Positions 25,062 to 32,429 of a DNA stretch of 33,975 bases are shown piece by piece (within the stretch, counting starts at the first letter, position 1; the number at the start of each line of letters is the position of its first letter). The position numbers were made by a program, and so were the translations under genes. The notes beneath the pieces are model-generated. The model did no database searches and was not told the DNA's origin. It worked only from the letters and a program-made list of their open reading frames with translations. Location of the stretch: assembly GCF_011059105.1 (NCBI RefSeq), contig NZ_JAALLS010000029.1:1-33975 (forward strand), read 5' to 3'. This DNA is from Fodinibius halophilus. Lineage in GTDB: Bacteria > Bacteroidota > Rhodothermia > Balneolales > Balneolaceae.

Positions 25062-26384
25062 ATGAAAAAGCGCTTTTTAAATATTTTATTTTGGGCTGTT
25101 ATCTCTGCGGCGTTCATCGGTCCGGGAACAATAACTACGGCTGCTGCTGCCGGTGCAGAGTTTGGATATTCTCTTATCTGGGCATTAGTGTTTTCTACAG
25201 TGGCCTGTATTGTGTTGCAAGAGGCCAGTGCCCGCCTGACAATGTCCTCGGGCATTAATCTGGGTGAAGCCCTAAAAAAATATTTGAATGTAAGTCCCGT
25301 AATGAGTGGCTTATTGGGGATGATTGTAGGAGCCGTAATTCTGGGGTGTGCCGCTTATGAAGCCGGAAATATATTGGGCGCCGTGGCGGGTATCACACTC
25401 ATCTATAAAATACCTGCTTATTGGATTGTTTTAGCGATGGGAGGCATAGTGCTACCCCTGTTTTGGTATGGTACGGTAGAATCGGTCGCAAAAGTAATGG
25501 GCGTATTGGTTGCCTTTATGGGGATCTGTTTTCTCATCACGGCCGTTCTTATGAAACCTGATTTAGGAGCTGTGGCCCAAAGCTTGGTAATCCCTGAAAT
25601 ACCAGATGGGTCGAGTATGCTGATCCTGGCACTCATCGGTACCACTGTAGTGCCCTATAACTTATTTCTGGGATCGGGAATCGCTTCGGGACAAGATCTT
25701 AAAGAGATGCGCTGGAGCCTGAGTATCGCTATTGGGCTCGGGGGATTGATTTCTATCGGTGTTCTTATCGTGGGTACAGCCATTACCGGGTCATTTACAT
25801 TTGATGGCTTAGCTTCTGCTTTAACCCAGCAGCTGGGAGGCTGGGCTTCGCTGTTACTGGGATTAGGACTGTTCGCTGCGGGGCTGAGTTCATCAATAAC
25901 GGCTCCACTTGCTGCTGCTGTGACAGCACAAAGTGTGGCTGATGATGAGGATAAAGCAAAAGGAGGGAAGTGGGCAGAACCCGGCCGTAACTTTCGAGCA
26001 GTTTGGATGGGAGTACTATTGATTGGACTGGCCTTTGGGGCATCCCAGGTACAGCCCGTGCCTGCTATTATTCTTGCCCAGGCTTTAAATGGTATTATTC
26101 TACCTATGGTGGCTGTAGCATTACTTATATTGGTTAATAATTTGGAGCTGATGACTCAAAAGGCAGCGAATACGGTGGGCGTAAATATCCTGATGAGTAT
26201 CGTTGTGTTTATTACGATCATCATTGGCGTGCGAAATGTGGCGCGAGCATTATCGACATCGCTACCGGTAGAATTGGTCAACGAAACCTATATACTGATT
26301 ACCTCGGTAGTAATCTCTGTACTTATCAGCTGGCCGGTGTATCGGATGATCAAGAAATTGCGAGGCGAGAATCTAAAAGAATAA
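25062..26384 (+). CDS. Nramp-fold membrane transporter lacking the canonical metal ligands
   Basis: A 440-residue inner-membrane protein with about eleven hydrophobic helices in the Nramp/SLC11 arrangement. The helix-1 motif, normally DPGN with metal-binding D and N, reads GPGT (20-23). The helix-6 motif, normally MPHN with metal-binding M, reads VPYN (197-200). All three classical metal contacts are thus replaced, although the surrounding pattern (AFIGPGT, VVPYNLFLGSG, LEASARLT-like QEASARLT) keeps the family signature. The start is 29 bases after the 5-oxoprolinase gene, on the same strand. Bacillus subtilis YcsG, another Nramp relative, sits in the operon of a different 5-oxoprolinase (PxpABC), so uptake of 5-oxoproline or a related organic acid is a reasonable inference. 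Transport of a metal is not supported by the residues. Confidence 0.85.
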   Translation: MKKRFLNILFWAVISAAFIGPGTITTAAAAGAEFGYSLIWALVFSTVACIVLQEASARLTMSSGINLGEALKKYLNVSPVMSGLLGMIVGAVILGCAAYEAGNILGAVAGITLIYKIPAYWIVLAMGGIVLPLFWYGTVESVAKVMGVLVAFMGICFLITAVLMKPDLGAVAQSLVIPEIPDGSSMLILALIGTTVVPYNLFLGSGIASGQDLKEMRWSLSIAIGLGGLISIGVLIVGTAITGSFTFDGLASALTQQLGGWASLLLGLGLFAAGLSSSITAPLAAAVTAQSVADDEDKAKGGKWAEPGRNFRAVWMGVLLIGLAFGASQVQPVPAIILAQALNGIILPMVAVALLILVNNLELMTQKAANTVGVNILMSIVVFITIIIGVRNVARALSTSLPVELVNETYILITSVVISVLISWPVYRMIKKLRGENLKE

Positions 26385-26385
26385 T

Positions 26386-26415
26386 GTTAGAGACCGTATT
26401 GCTACGCTCTCTAAC
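26386..26415. terminator. Hairpin between convergent genes, possible bidirectional terminator
   Basis: GTTAGAGA (26386-26393) pairs with TCTCTAAC (26408-26415); CGTA and TACG (26395-26398 and 26403-26406) extend it inside, with one C-C mismatch and a TTGC loop. It starts two bases after the transporter stop codon. There is no T run on either strand, so termination strength is uncertain. Confidence 0.45.
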
Positions 26416-26431
26416 GCATTAGCAAAAAAGA

Positions 26432-27217
26432 TTACCAACCGCCGCTGGCACCGCCACCGCCGGAACCGAATCCGCCGCCTCCGCTAAAGCCACCGAAGCC
26501 GCCACCGCCGGAACTCCCGCCGCCAAAACCGCCACCTCCGCCGAGGAAGATGAATCCGGCTGGCCCCAACGTTCGTCGGCGCTTACCTTTGCCTTTTCCA
26601 CCGCCTTTGCGTCCGGCAGAGTAGAATACAAAGAATATGAAAAGTGCAAAGATGATAAATGAGATAGTATCATTTTTGTCGGAACTCTTTTCGGTCAGCT
26701 GCCCGGTATATTCGCCGCTGGCCAGTTGTATCAGGGCTGAGGTAGCACGGTCTAGTCCCCCGTAATAATTGCCTCTTTTGAAATCAGGAGTGAGAATATT
26801 TCGAATAATACGTCCGGCCATGACATCGGTTATAGCCCCTTCTAAACCGTATCCAACCTCGATACGCATTTTACGCTCCTCGCGGGCGATAACAATAAGG
26901 ACACCGTTATCTTTCTGGCCTTCCCACATCTTCCAGGTATTAAACAGCGTTGTGGCTGTTTCTTCAATAGATAGGTTGTTAAGGCTTTGCAGGGTGGCTA
27001 TGGCGATAACAGTAGTGGTAGTATCGCGGTAGTTACGGAGCTTGGTTTCTAATTGCTGCTGTTCTGAGCGATCGATCATATTTGCAAAATCACTTACGTG
27101 CCCCGTAGGTTCAGAGGGGAGGTCCTGGGCACTCAAGAGTGCCGGACTCAGTAGCAGAAACAGGAATAGAGGAATAATAAGCGATTGTAATAAACGAGAA
27201 CGATTTAGAGAAAACAT
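26432..27217 (-). CDS. TPM-domain membrane protein with glycine-rich tail (YgcG type)
   Basis: A 261-residue exported membrane protein. Residues 1-30 form a signal peptide ending near LLSAQD. The TPM domain covers about 35-170 (GHVSDFANMIDRSEQQQLETKLRNY, TTVIAIATLQSLNNLSIEETATTLFNTWKMW, KDNGVLIVIAREERKMRIEVGYGLEGAITD). A membrane helix follows near 185-200 (TISFIIFALFIFFVFYSAG), then a basic patch, GKGKGKRRR. The tail from about 220 is almost all G, F and S, ending GGGASGGW, typical for YgcG. The TPM domain may act as a phosphatase or protein-binding module in photosystem-related and bacterial relatives; here the role is unknown. It is the third gene of a lemA-TPM-TPM cluster, a conserved association often tied to envelope maintenance. 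Confidence 0.9.
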   Translation of the reverse strand: MFSLNRSRLLQSLIIPLFLFLLLSPALLSAQDLPSEPTGHVSDFANMIDRSEQQQLETKLRNYRDTTTTVIAIATLQSLNNLSIEETATTLFNTWKMWEGQKDNGVLIVIAREERKMRIEVGYGLEGAITDVMAGRIIRNILTPDFKRGNYYGGLDRATSALIQLASGEYTGQLTEKSSDKNDTISFIIFALFIFFVFYSAGRKGGGKGKGKRRRTLGPAGFIFLGGGGGFGGGSSGGGGFGGFSGGGGFGSGGGGASGGW

Positions 27218-27246
27218 ACGGCTTAGGTCTTGAACGAGAATTTATG

Positions 27247-27696
27247 CTAGGAATTTTCGGTGTCGTGGTAACTTATCTCATTAGAGAGTTCATCTATATC
27301 TCCCTTTTTATAAGGGAATAACTCTATGAGCTTGTTGCCTACCTTGTGGACCGCTTTTTCGATCCCTTCTTCATAAGCATCTTCTTTGAAATGTTGCAGT
27401 AATATATCCAAGACATCACTCCAGAAGCCTTCTTCTACTTCGGTATGGATGCCTTTACCCGCATAAACGGCAGCTTTATGATCTTCAGAGGCAATATAGA
27501 TCAAAACGCCGTTTTGCCGTTGGGTTTGATCCATCCCTAAATCATGAAAAACCTGTGCGGATCGTTCTAATGCATCATTACTGCATTCATCTTCAATATG
27601 GACGCGAATCTCACCGGAGGTTTTATTTTCGGCTTCTTGAATCGCGGCAATAACCTGCTGTTCTTGCTCTTCAGTTAATAGCTCGTTGTCGGCCAT
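27247..27696 (-). CDS. Stand-alone TPM-domain protein
   Basis: A 149-residue protein consisting of a TPM domain without signal peptide or membrane helix, so probably cytosolic or attached to a partner. Recognisable elements are LLTEEQEQQVIAAIQEAENKTSGEIRVHIED at the start and RQNGVLIYIASEDHKAAVYAGKGIHTEVEEGFW, which align with KDNGVLIVIAREERKMRIEVGYGLEGAITD of the downstream paralogue. The C-terminus is acidic. It lies between lemA and the glycine-rich TPM gene on the same strand, with gaps of 27 and 29 bases, and is surely part of one operon. Biochemical function of this family is unsettled. Confidence 0.9.
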   Translation of the reverse strand: MADNELLTEEQEQQVIAAIQEAENKTSGEIRVHIEDECSNDALERSAQVFHDLGMDQTQRQNGVLIYIASEDHKAAVYAGKGIHTEVEEGFWSDVLDILLQHFKEDAYEEGIEKAVHKVGNKLIELFPYKKGDIDELSNEISYHDTENS

Positions 27697-27723
27697 CTTA
27701 TTATACCTTAAAGATTATACTGT

Positions 27724-28314
27724 TTATTGATCAAAATTGACTTCCGGGGCTTCTTCGGCACCTTCATCTGCTTCGAAATAGGCTTTCTTTTCAAAACCAA
27801 GGATACTGGCAAAGAGATTACCGGGGAAAAGTCGGATTTCGGTATTGTAGGTTTGTACGGCCTCATTAAACCGTTGTCGCTCAGTGGCAATACGATTTTC
27901 CGTGCCTTCAAGCTGATTCTGCAAATCCCTGAAGTTCGCATTGGCTTTGAGCTCCGGGTATTTCTCTACAGTTACGAGAAGACGAGACAGAGCACCGGAA
28001 AGCTGTTTCTGTGCTTGCTGGAACTGCTGCAGCTTTTGGGGATTGTTCAGATCATTAGCCGATACTTGGATGGAGGACGCTTTACTGCGTGCCTCAATAA
28101 CTTGGGTAAGGGTACTTTTTTCGAAGTCGGCAGCCCCTTTTACGGTATTAACGAGATTGGGTACCAAGTCAGCTCGGCGTTGATACTGATTCTCTACCTG
28201 CGCCCAGCGCTGGTTTACGGTTTCCTGTTTGTTAACTAGGCCATTATTTACGCTGACACCATAAAACAAGAGTAGCGCAGCGACGCCTATTCCGATGAGA
28301 GTCTTAATATTCAT
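27724..28314 (-). CDS. lemA: LemA family protein
   Basis: A 196-residue membrane-anchored protein. A single N-terminal helix (IKTLIGIGVAALLLFYGVSV, about residues 3-22) is followed by the LemA coiled domain: NQRWAQVENQYQRRADLVPNLVNTVKG, FEKSTLTQVIEARSKA, GALSRLLVTVEKYPELKANANFRDLQNQLEGTENRIATERQRFNEAVQTYN and the RLFPGNLFASILGF segment. The start at 28314 is chosen because AGGA lies four to seven bases ahead; a longer frame to 28350 adds only twelve residues before the helix. It leads a three-gene cluster with two TPM-domain proteins, a common pairing in many bacteria. The function is unclear; a scaffold for envelope protein complexes is often suggested. Confidence 0.93.
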   Translation of the reverse strand: MNIKTLIGIGVAALLLFYGVSVNNGLVNKQETVNQRWAQVENQYQRRADLVPNLVNTVKGAADFEKSTLTQVIEARSKASSIQVSANDLNNPQKLQQFQQAQKQLSGALSRLLVTVEKYPELKANANFRDLQNQLEGTENRIATERQRFNEAVQTYNTEIRLFPGNLFASILGFEKKAYFEADEGAEEAPEVNFDQ

Positions 28315-28520
28315 TGATCCTGAAATTAGTTTAATATTTACGATGCACAATATACGAAAGGATCAGAAAATTGATACATTTTTGAAAATTAAGAATTTGA
28401 AATAAACAATTGCGCGAGAAGTAAAAGCAAAACTGAATATCATCAATATGTTTTTTAATTCTTATTGATCAAATCCCTATCTTTGAGCGAATCATTTTCA
28501 ACAAGATTTAAGTACTTCTT

Positions 28521-29228
28521 TTGTCGTACCAGTATATCTACTTCGATTTGGATGATACGCTCCTTAACCATAAGGCAGCAGAACAGGCCGGGCTTCAGGA
28601 TGTGCACAGTAATTTCGCACTTTTTGAAGAGGTAACTCCCTCCGAACTTATTGATGAGTATCATGAGGTAAACAGCGAACAATGGGGGCTCTACAGTCGT
28701 GGAGAAGTAAACCGATCCGAGCTGCAGCGGAATCGGTTTGAAAAGACCCTGCAGAACCTGCAGTTGGATGTCGCCCGTTACGAAGAGGTCGGTAACTACT
28801 ATATGCAGTGCTATCGCAATCACTGGCAGTGGGTGGATGGTGCTAAGGAAGTATATCTCAAAATAGCCGAACACTATCCCGTGGGGATATTGACCAACGG
28901 ATTTGCCGAAACGCAACGGTTAAAATTTGAAGAGTTCGGCCTTTATGAGTCGGCCAATCACACCGTTATTTCTGAAGATGTAGGTGTGCTAAAGCCCGAT
29001 CCCAAAGTGTTTGATCATGCTACACAAGAAGCAGGGGTGGCCAAAGATGATATTCTGTATGTGGGCGACTCTTTTTCTTCAGATATTGAAGGCGGTTCGC
29101 AATATGGCTGGAATACGGCTTGGTTTACAACCAACGGAGAGCCTGAGAAGCATGCAAAGGCCGATTTTGCATTTAAGGAATTTGAACAACTAGAACAGTT
29201 ACTGGAACTTTCCAACACTCAATCATAA
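28521..29228 (+). CDS. HAD-family phosphatase (YjjG-like nucleotidase type)
   Basis: A 235-residue cytosolic HAD hydrolase. All four motifs are visible: FDLDDTL (about 8-14, nucleophile and acid aspartates), LTNGF near 124, the KPDPKVF lysine near 153 and VGDSFSSDIEG near 178. The helical cap after motif 1 and the motif spacing resemble YjjG, which cleaves non-canonical pyrimidine nucleotides; other small phosphates are possible. No ATG is available: an in-frame stop lies at 28509 and the first usable codon is TTG at 28521, which puts the family start at the right place. The purL start follows the stop codon by six bases, so the two genes form one transcriptional unit. A link of phosphatase activity to purine nucleotide clean-up is speculation. 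Confidence 0.87.
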   Translation: MSYQYIYFDLDDTLLNHKAAEQAGLQDVHSNFALFEEVTPSELIDEYHEVNSEQWGLYSRGEVNRSELQRNRFEKTLQNLQLDVARYEEVGNYYMQCYRNHWQWVDGAKEVYLKIAEHYPVGILTNGFAETQRLKFEEFGLYESANHTVISEDVGVLKPDPKVFDHATQEAGVAKDDILYVGDSFSSDIEGGSQYGWNTAWFTTNGEPEKHAKADFAFKEFEQLEQLLELSNTQS

Positions 29229-29234
29229 TAACTG

Positions 29235-31481
29235 ATGTCTGATACTACTATTACTGAGCCGAAAGTAACACTCGAACTAGCCAAAGATCACGGACTCACC
29301 GAAGAGGAGTTCGAAATGATCAAAGATTATTTGGGCCGGATGCCTACCTTTACCGAGCTGGGAGTATATTCGGTTATGTGGAGTGAGCACTGCTCATATA
29401 AGAACTCAATCCTTGAAATTAAAAAGCTGCCCAACGAAGGCCCGCAGATGTTGGTAGATGCAGGGGAAGAAAATGCCGGCTTGGTTGATATTGGGGATGG
29501 ACTGGGTTGCGTATTTAAAGTAGAAAGTCATAATCACCCATCTGCAATTGAGCCCTACGAGGGAGCAGCAACGGGGGTCGGTGGAATACACCGCGATATA
29601 TTTACGATGGGTGCTCGTCCTATTGCCAGCTTAAACTCCCTGCGTTTTGGGGATCTGGATACTCCGCGTGTTCGATTTTTACTCGACGGTGTCGTACGAG
29701 GTATTGCCGACTACGGTAACTCATTTGGCGTGCCCATGGTAGGCGGTGAAATCTATTTTGATGAGAAGTATGAAGGGAACCCGCTGGTCAACGCAATGAG
29801 TGTTGGAATTGTCAAAGAAGACCGGACGGCATCTGCCATCGCAGAAGGCATTGGCAACCCTGTGATTATTGTAGGTTCTGATACCGGACGTGACGGTATC
29901 CACGGGGCAACATTTGCATCCGAAGAGATTAGCGAAGAAAGTGAAGATAAGCGACCAAGTGTTCAGGTAGGAGATCCATTCTCTGAGAAACAGCTGCTTG
30001 AAGCTACGCTTGAAGTTATTAAGAACGGGGGTATCGTCGGTATCCAGGATATGGGTGCTGCCGGAATTAGCTGTTCTTCTTCTGAAATGACCGCTAAAGG
30101 CGGTGTGGGCATGCACTTGGATCTGGATAAAGTGCCGGCTCGCGAAGAGGGCATGACTGCTTACGAACTGTTACTCTCAGAAAGCCAGGAACGCATGCTG
30201 GTGGTTGCCGAGGACGGACGCGAACAAGAAATTATCGATATCTATGAGAAATGGGATCTCAATGCCGTTGTGATCGGTGAGGTTGTAGAAGGTGAAAATG
30301 TAACCTATGAGAAGGATGGGGAAGTAAAAGCCGATATCCCGGCTGACAGTTTGGTATTGGGGGGCGGTGCTCCGCAATATGAGCGAGAGACGAAGAAGCC
30401 TGAATACCTGGAAGAAACACAGTCGTTTGATATCGATTCCCTGGATCATCCCTCGGATCATAAAGAGATTATGTCGGATCTGTTGGGAGCTGCAAACATC
30501 GCCTCAAAGCGATGGGTTTATGAGCAGTATGATACCATGGTCCGCACCAATACAGTGAACGGACCGGGAGCCTCCGATTCGGGCGTGGTTCGTATCAAAG
30601 GAACGAACAAAGGGTTGGCTGTTAAGACCGACTGTAACGGACGTTATGTCCATCTGAATCCCCGAAAGGGCGGTCAGATTGCTGTGGCTGAATCCGCACG
30701 GAATGTTGTGTGTAGCGGAGCTAAGCCAATGGCAATTACCAACTGCCTGAACTTCGGTAATCCCTATAAACCGGAAGTGTACTGGACCTTTAAAGAAGCG
30801 CTTGCCGGTATGGGCGATGCCTGCCGGACATTCAATACGCCGGTGACGGGAGGAAATGTGAGTTTCTATAATGAAAATCCTGAGATGGCGGTATTCCCAA
30901 CTCCCGTAATAGGAATGCTGGGACTTATCGAAGATCTGGAAAACGATCGCATGACGCCCGAGTTTAAAGAAGAGTCTGACGCAATTTATTACATCGGCGC
31001 GCCTCGTAAAGGGCTGGGAGCCAGTGAATATCTGCATGCTATCCATGATCTTACAACTGGTGATGCCCCTGAAATCGATCTTGAGTTTGAAGGGCGTTTA
31101 CAGTCAGTATTGCTTGAGGCTATTCAAGAAAATCTGGTGAATGCTGCGCATGATATCTCCGATGGTGGCTTGGCAATAACATTGGCCGAGATGTCCATGT
31201 TTGCGGGCAAAGGGGCTACAGTATCTGTTGATAAGCTGGGCTCTAACATGCACGAAGTCCTATACAGTGAAGCCCAATCCGGGGTAGTAGTAACATGCAG
31301 TCCCGATCAGCAGAAAGCATTCGAAGCTCATATGGCTGATAATGATCTTCCCTTTATTGAATTGGGGCAGGTTGGCAGCGAAGACGATGACTTCGAAATT
31401 GCAGACCTGTTGACCTTTTCACAGGATGAGATGATTTCGATCTACGATAATGTGATTAAAGCAGGAATGCAGCAGCGATAA
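29235..31481 (+). CDS. purL: Phosphoribosylformylglycinamidine synthase subunit PurL
   Basis: ATP-dependent enzyme for the fourth step of purine synthesis, turning FGAR into FGAM with ammonia from the glutaminase subunit PurQ. At 748 residues it is the small PurL form, which needs separate PurS and PurQ; neither is in this window. Landmarks are [11 protein letters not shown] (the histidine involved in catalysis) near 48-58, [66 protein letters not shown] and the C-terminal [19 protein letters not shown] at 29235 follows the HAD gene by six bases. A strong terminator lies 46 bases after the stop. Confidence 0.97.
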   Translation: MSDTTITEPKVTLELAKDHGLTEEEFEMIKDYLGRMPTFTELGVYSVMWSEHCSYKNSILEIKKLPNEGPQMLVDAGEENAGLVDIGDGLGCVFKVESHNHPSAIEPYEGAATGVGGIHRDIFTMGARPIASLNSLRFGDLDTPRVRFLLDGVVRGIADYGNSFGVPMVGGEIYFDEKYEGNPLVNAMSVGIVKEDRTASAIAEGIGNPVIIVGSDTGRDGIHGATFASEEISEESEDKRPSVQVGDPFSEKQLLEATLEVIKNGGIVGIQDMGAAGISCSSSEMTAKGGVGMHLDLDKVPAREEGMTAYELLLSESQERMLVVAEDGREQEIIDIYEKWDLNAVVIGEVVEGENVTYEKDGEVKADIPADSLVLGGGAPQYERETKKPEYLEETQSFDIDSLDHPSDHKEIMSDLLGAANIASKRWVYEQYDTMVRTNTVNGPGASDSGVVRIKGTNKGLAVKTDCNGRYVHLNPRKGGQIAVAESARNVVCSGAKPMAITNCLNFGNPYKPEVYWTFKEALAGMGDACRTFNTPVTGGNVSFYNENPEMAVFPTPVIGMLGLIEDLENDRMTPEFKEESDAIYYIGAPRKGLGASEYLHAIHDLTTGDAPEIDLEFEGRLQSVLLEAIQENLVNAAHDISDGGLAITLAEMSMFAGKGATVSVDKLGSNMHEVLYSEAQSGVVVTCSPDQQKAFEAHMADNDLPFIELGQVGSEDDDFEIADLLTFSQDEMISIYDNVIKAGMQQR

Positions 31482-31527
31482 GCGCTGGAATGCTGAATCT
31501 ATTTAACGATTTAAAATGGAACACCTA

Positions 31528-31562
31528 AAGGGGCTTCTCTCAAAGAAGTCCCTTTTCTTTTT
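31528..31562 (+). terminator. Rho-independent terminator after purL
   Basis: An 11-base-pair stem (31528-31538 with 31544-31554, one G-U pair, five-base loop) is followed by TTCTTTTT. It closes the HAD-purL unit. Confidence 0.9.
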
Positions 31563-31627
31563 GAACGATTTTTGCAGCAACGGAATTAACAGGGCAGAGT
31601 AAATTAACTTTAAATGAACTTATAGTA

Positions 31628-32347
31628 ATGAAAGACAAAATTATACTTATAGTTGGTGGGTCAGGCGGCATAGGAAGCGCTTGCGGGCGCGTATTTGCTA
31701 AGGCCGGGGCCACGGTGGTATTAGCGGCGCGCAACCAGCAGAAAGCCGAAGAGGTAGCAAAGGAGATTAATGACGAAGGGGGGGAGGCTTACGTAATTGG
31801 TGTGGATGTTACTGATCTGGCTTCTGTATCAAAAATGGCCCGAGAGGTTATTGATGATTTAGGTCCCATCGATGTCTTGGTAAATGCTTTTGGGACGGCT
31901 GTTATCCAGCCTCTGTTGGATATTAAGCCTGAAGACGCCAAGGAGATGCTGGATGTTAATGTCTATGGTACTTTCCTGGTGACCCAAACGGTAGTGCGTT
32001 ATATGGCTACGGAAAAAAAGGGAAGAGTGATTATGTTCCCGGGCAGTGTAGGAAAGTATCCCATGAAAAACTCTTCGGTTTATTCGGCTTCAAAATTTGC
32101 TGTCACAGGTTTTACAAAATCTTTAGTGGAAGAACACAAGAGAAGCGGGGTAACGTTTACACTGATGCACCTCGGAGGCGTAGATACGCCTATGTGGGAT
32201 AGTGACACAGTAAATATGCGGGTACAAAAGAAAAAGATGCTAAGCACTGAAGAGGTGGCGAAATCGGTTTATTATGCGGCTAATCAGCCAGAAGGGTCGG
32301 TACTTAATGAGATTACGATTCAGCCCGAATCGCACCAGATGGTGTAA
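31628..32347 (+). CDS. Short-chain dehydrogenase/reductase
   Basis: A 239-residue NAD(P)-dependent oxidoreductase of the classical SDR family. The Rossmann motif is GGSGGIGSA (10-18), the active-site serine S140, tyrosine Y152 and lysine K156 sit in GSVGKYPMKNSSVYSASK, and N111 completes the catalytic tetrad. AARNQ at 33-37 after strand 2 suggests NADP, because of the arginine there. NAFG (86-89) replaces the usual NNAG. The substrate cannot be read from the sequence. It stands alone: a terminator precedes it, and the gene behind it is convergent. Confidence 0.92.
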   Translation: MKDKIILIVGGSGGIGSACGRVFAKAGATVVLAARNQQKAEEVAKEINDEGGEAYVIGVDVTDLASVSKMAREVIDDLGPIDVLVNAFGTAVIQPLLDIKPEDAKEMLDVNVYGTFLVTQTVVRYMATEKKGRVIMFPGSVGKYPMKNSSVYSASKFAVTGFTKSLVEEHKRSGVTFTLMHLGGVDTPMWDSDTVNMRVQKKKMLSTEEVAKSVYYAANQPEGSVLNEITIQPESHQMV

Positions 32348-32354
32348 GTCTTTA

Positions 32355-32423
32355 ATTCAGTTACCAGTGTGCAGTTAACAGGAGGTGGTTACCTCAACTG
32401 TTAACTGTCCACTGACGACTGAA
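32355..32423. repeat. Palindromic element of seven-base CAGT/ACTG units
   Basis: CAGT occurs at 32358, 32365 and 32372 (and CAGG at 32379), and ACTG at 32397, 32404, 32411 and 32418: exactly seven bases apart in each arm. The arms are inverted copies and fold into a long stem: 32372-32381 pairs with 32398-32407, and GAGGT with ACCTC (32382-32386 and 32391-32395) inside, around a GGTT loop. CAGTG/CACTG and TTCAGT/ACTGAA extend it outwards. It fills almost the entire gap between two convergent genes. This resembles the heptad repeats of cyanobacteria in style only. Confidence 0.75.
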
Positions 32424-32429
32424 AATGAA

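Noticed and set aside
26440-26560. GC-rich, repeat-like tract of GCC/CCG triplets.
   Set aside because: It encodes the glycine-rich tail of the TPM protein, normal for this family, and is not a separate repeat.
28478-28485. TATCTTTG before the HAD gene, matching the Bacteroidota -7 element TAnnTTTG.
   Set aside because: No TTTG-type -33 element at the proper distance, and no other gene in the window shows this promoter type.
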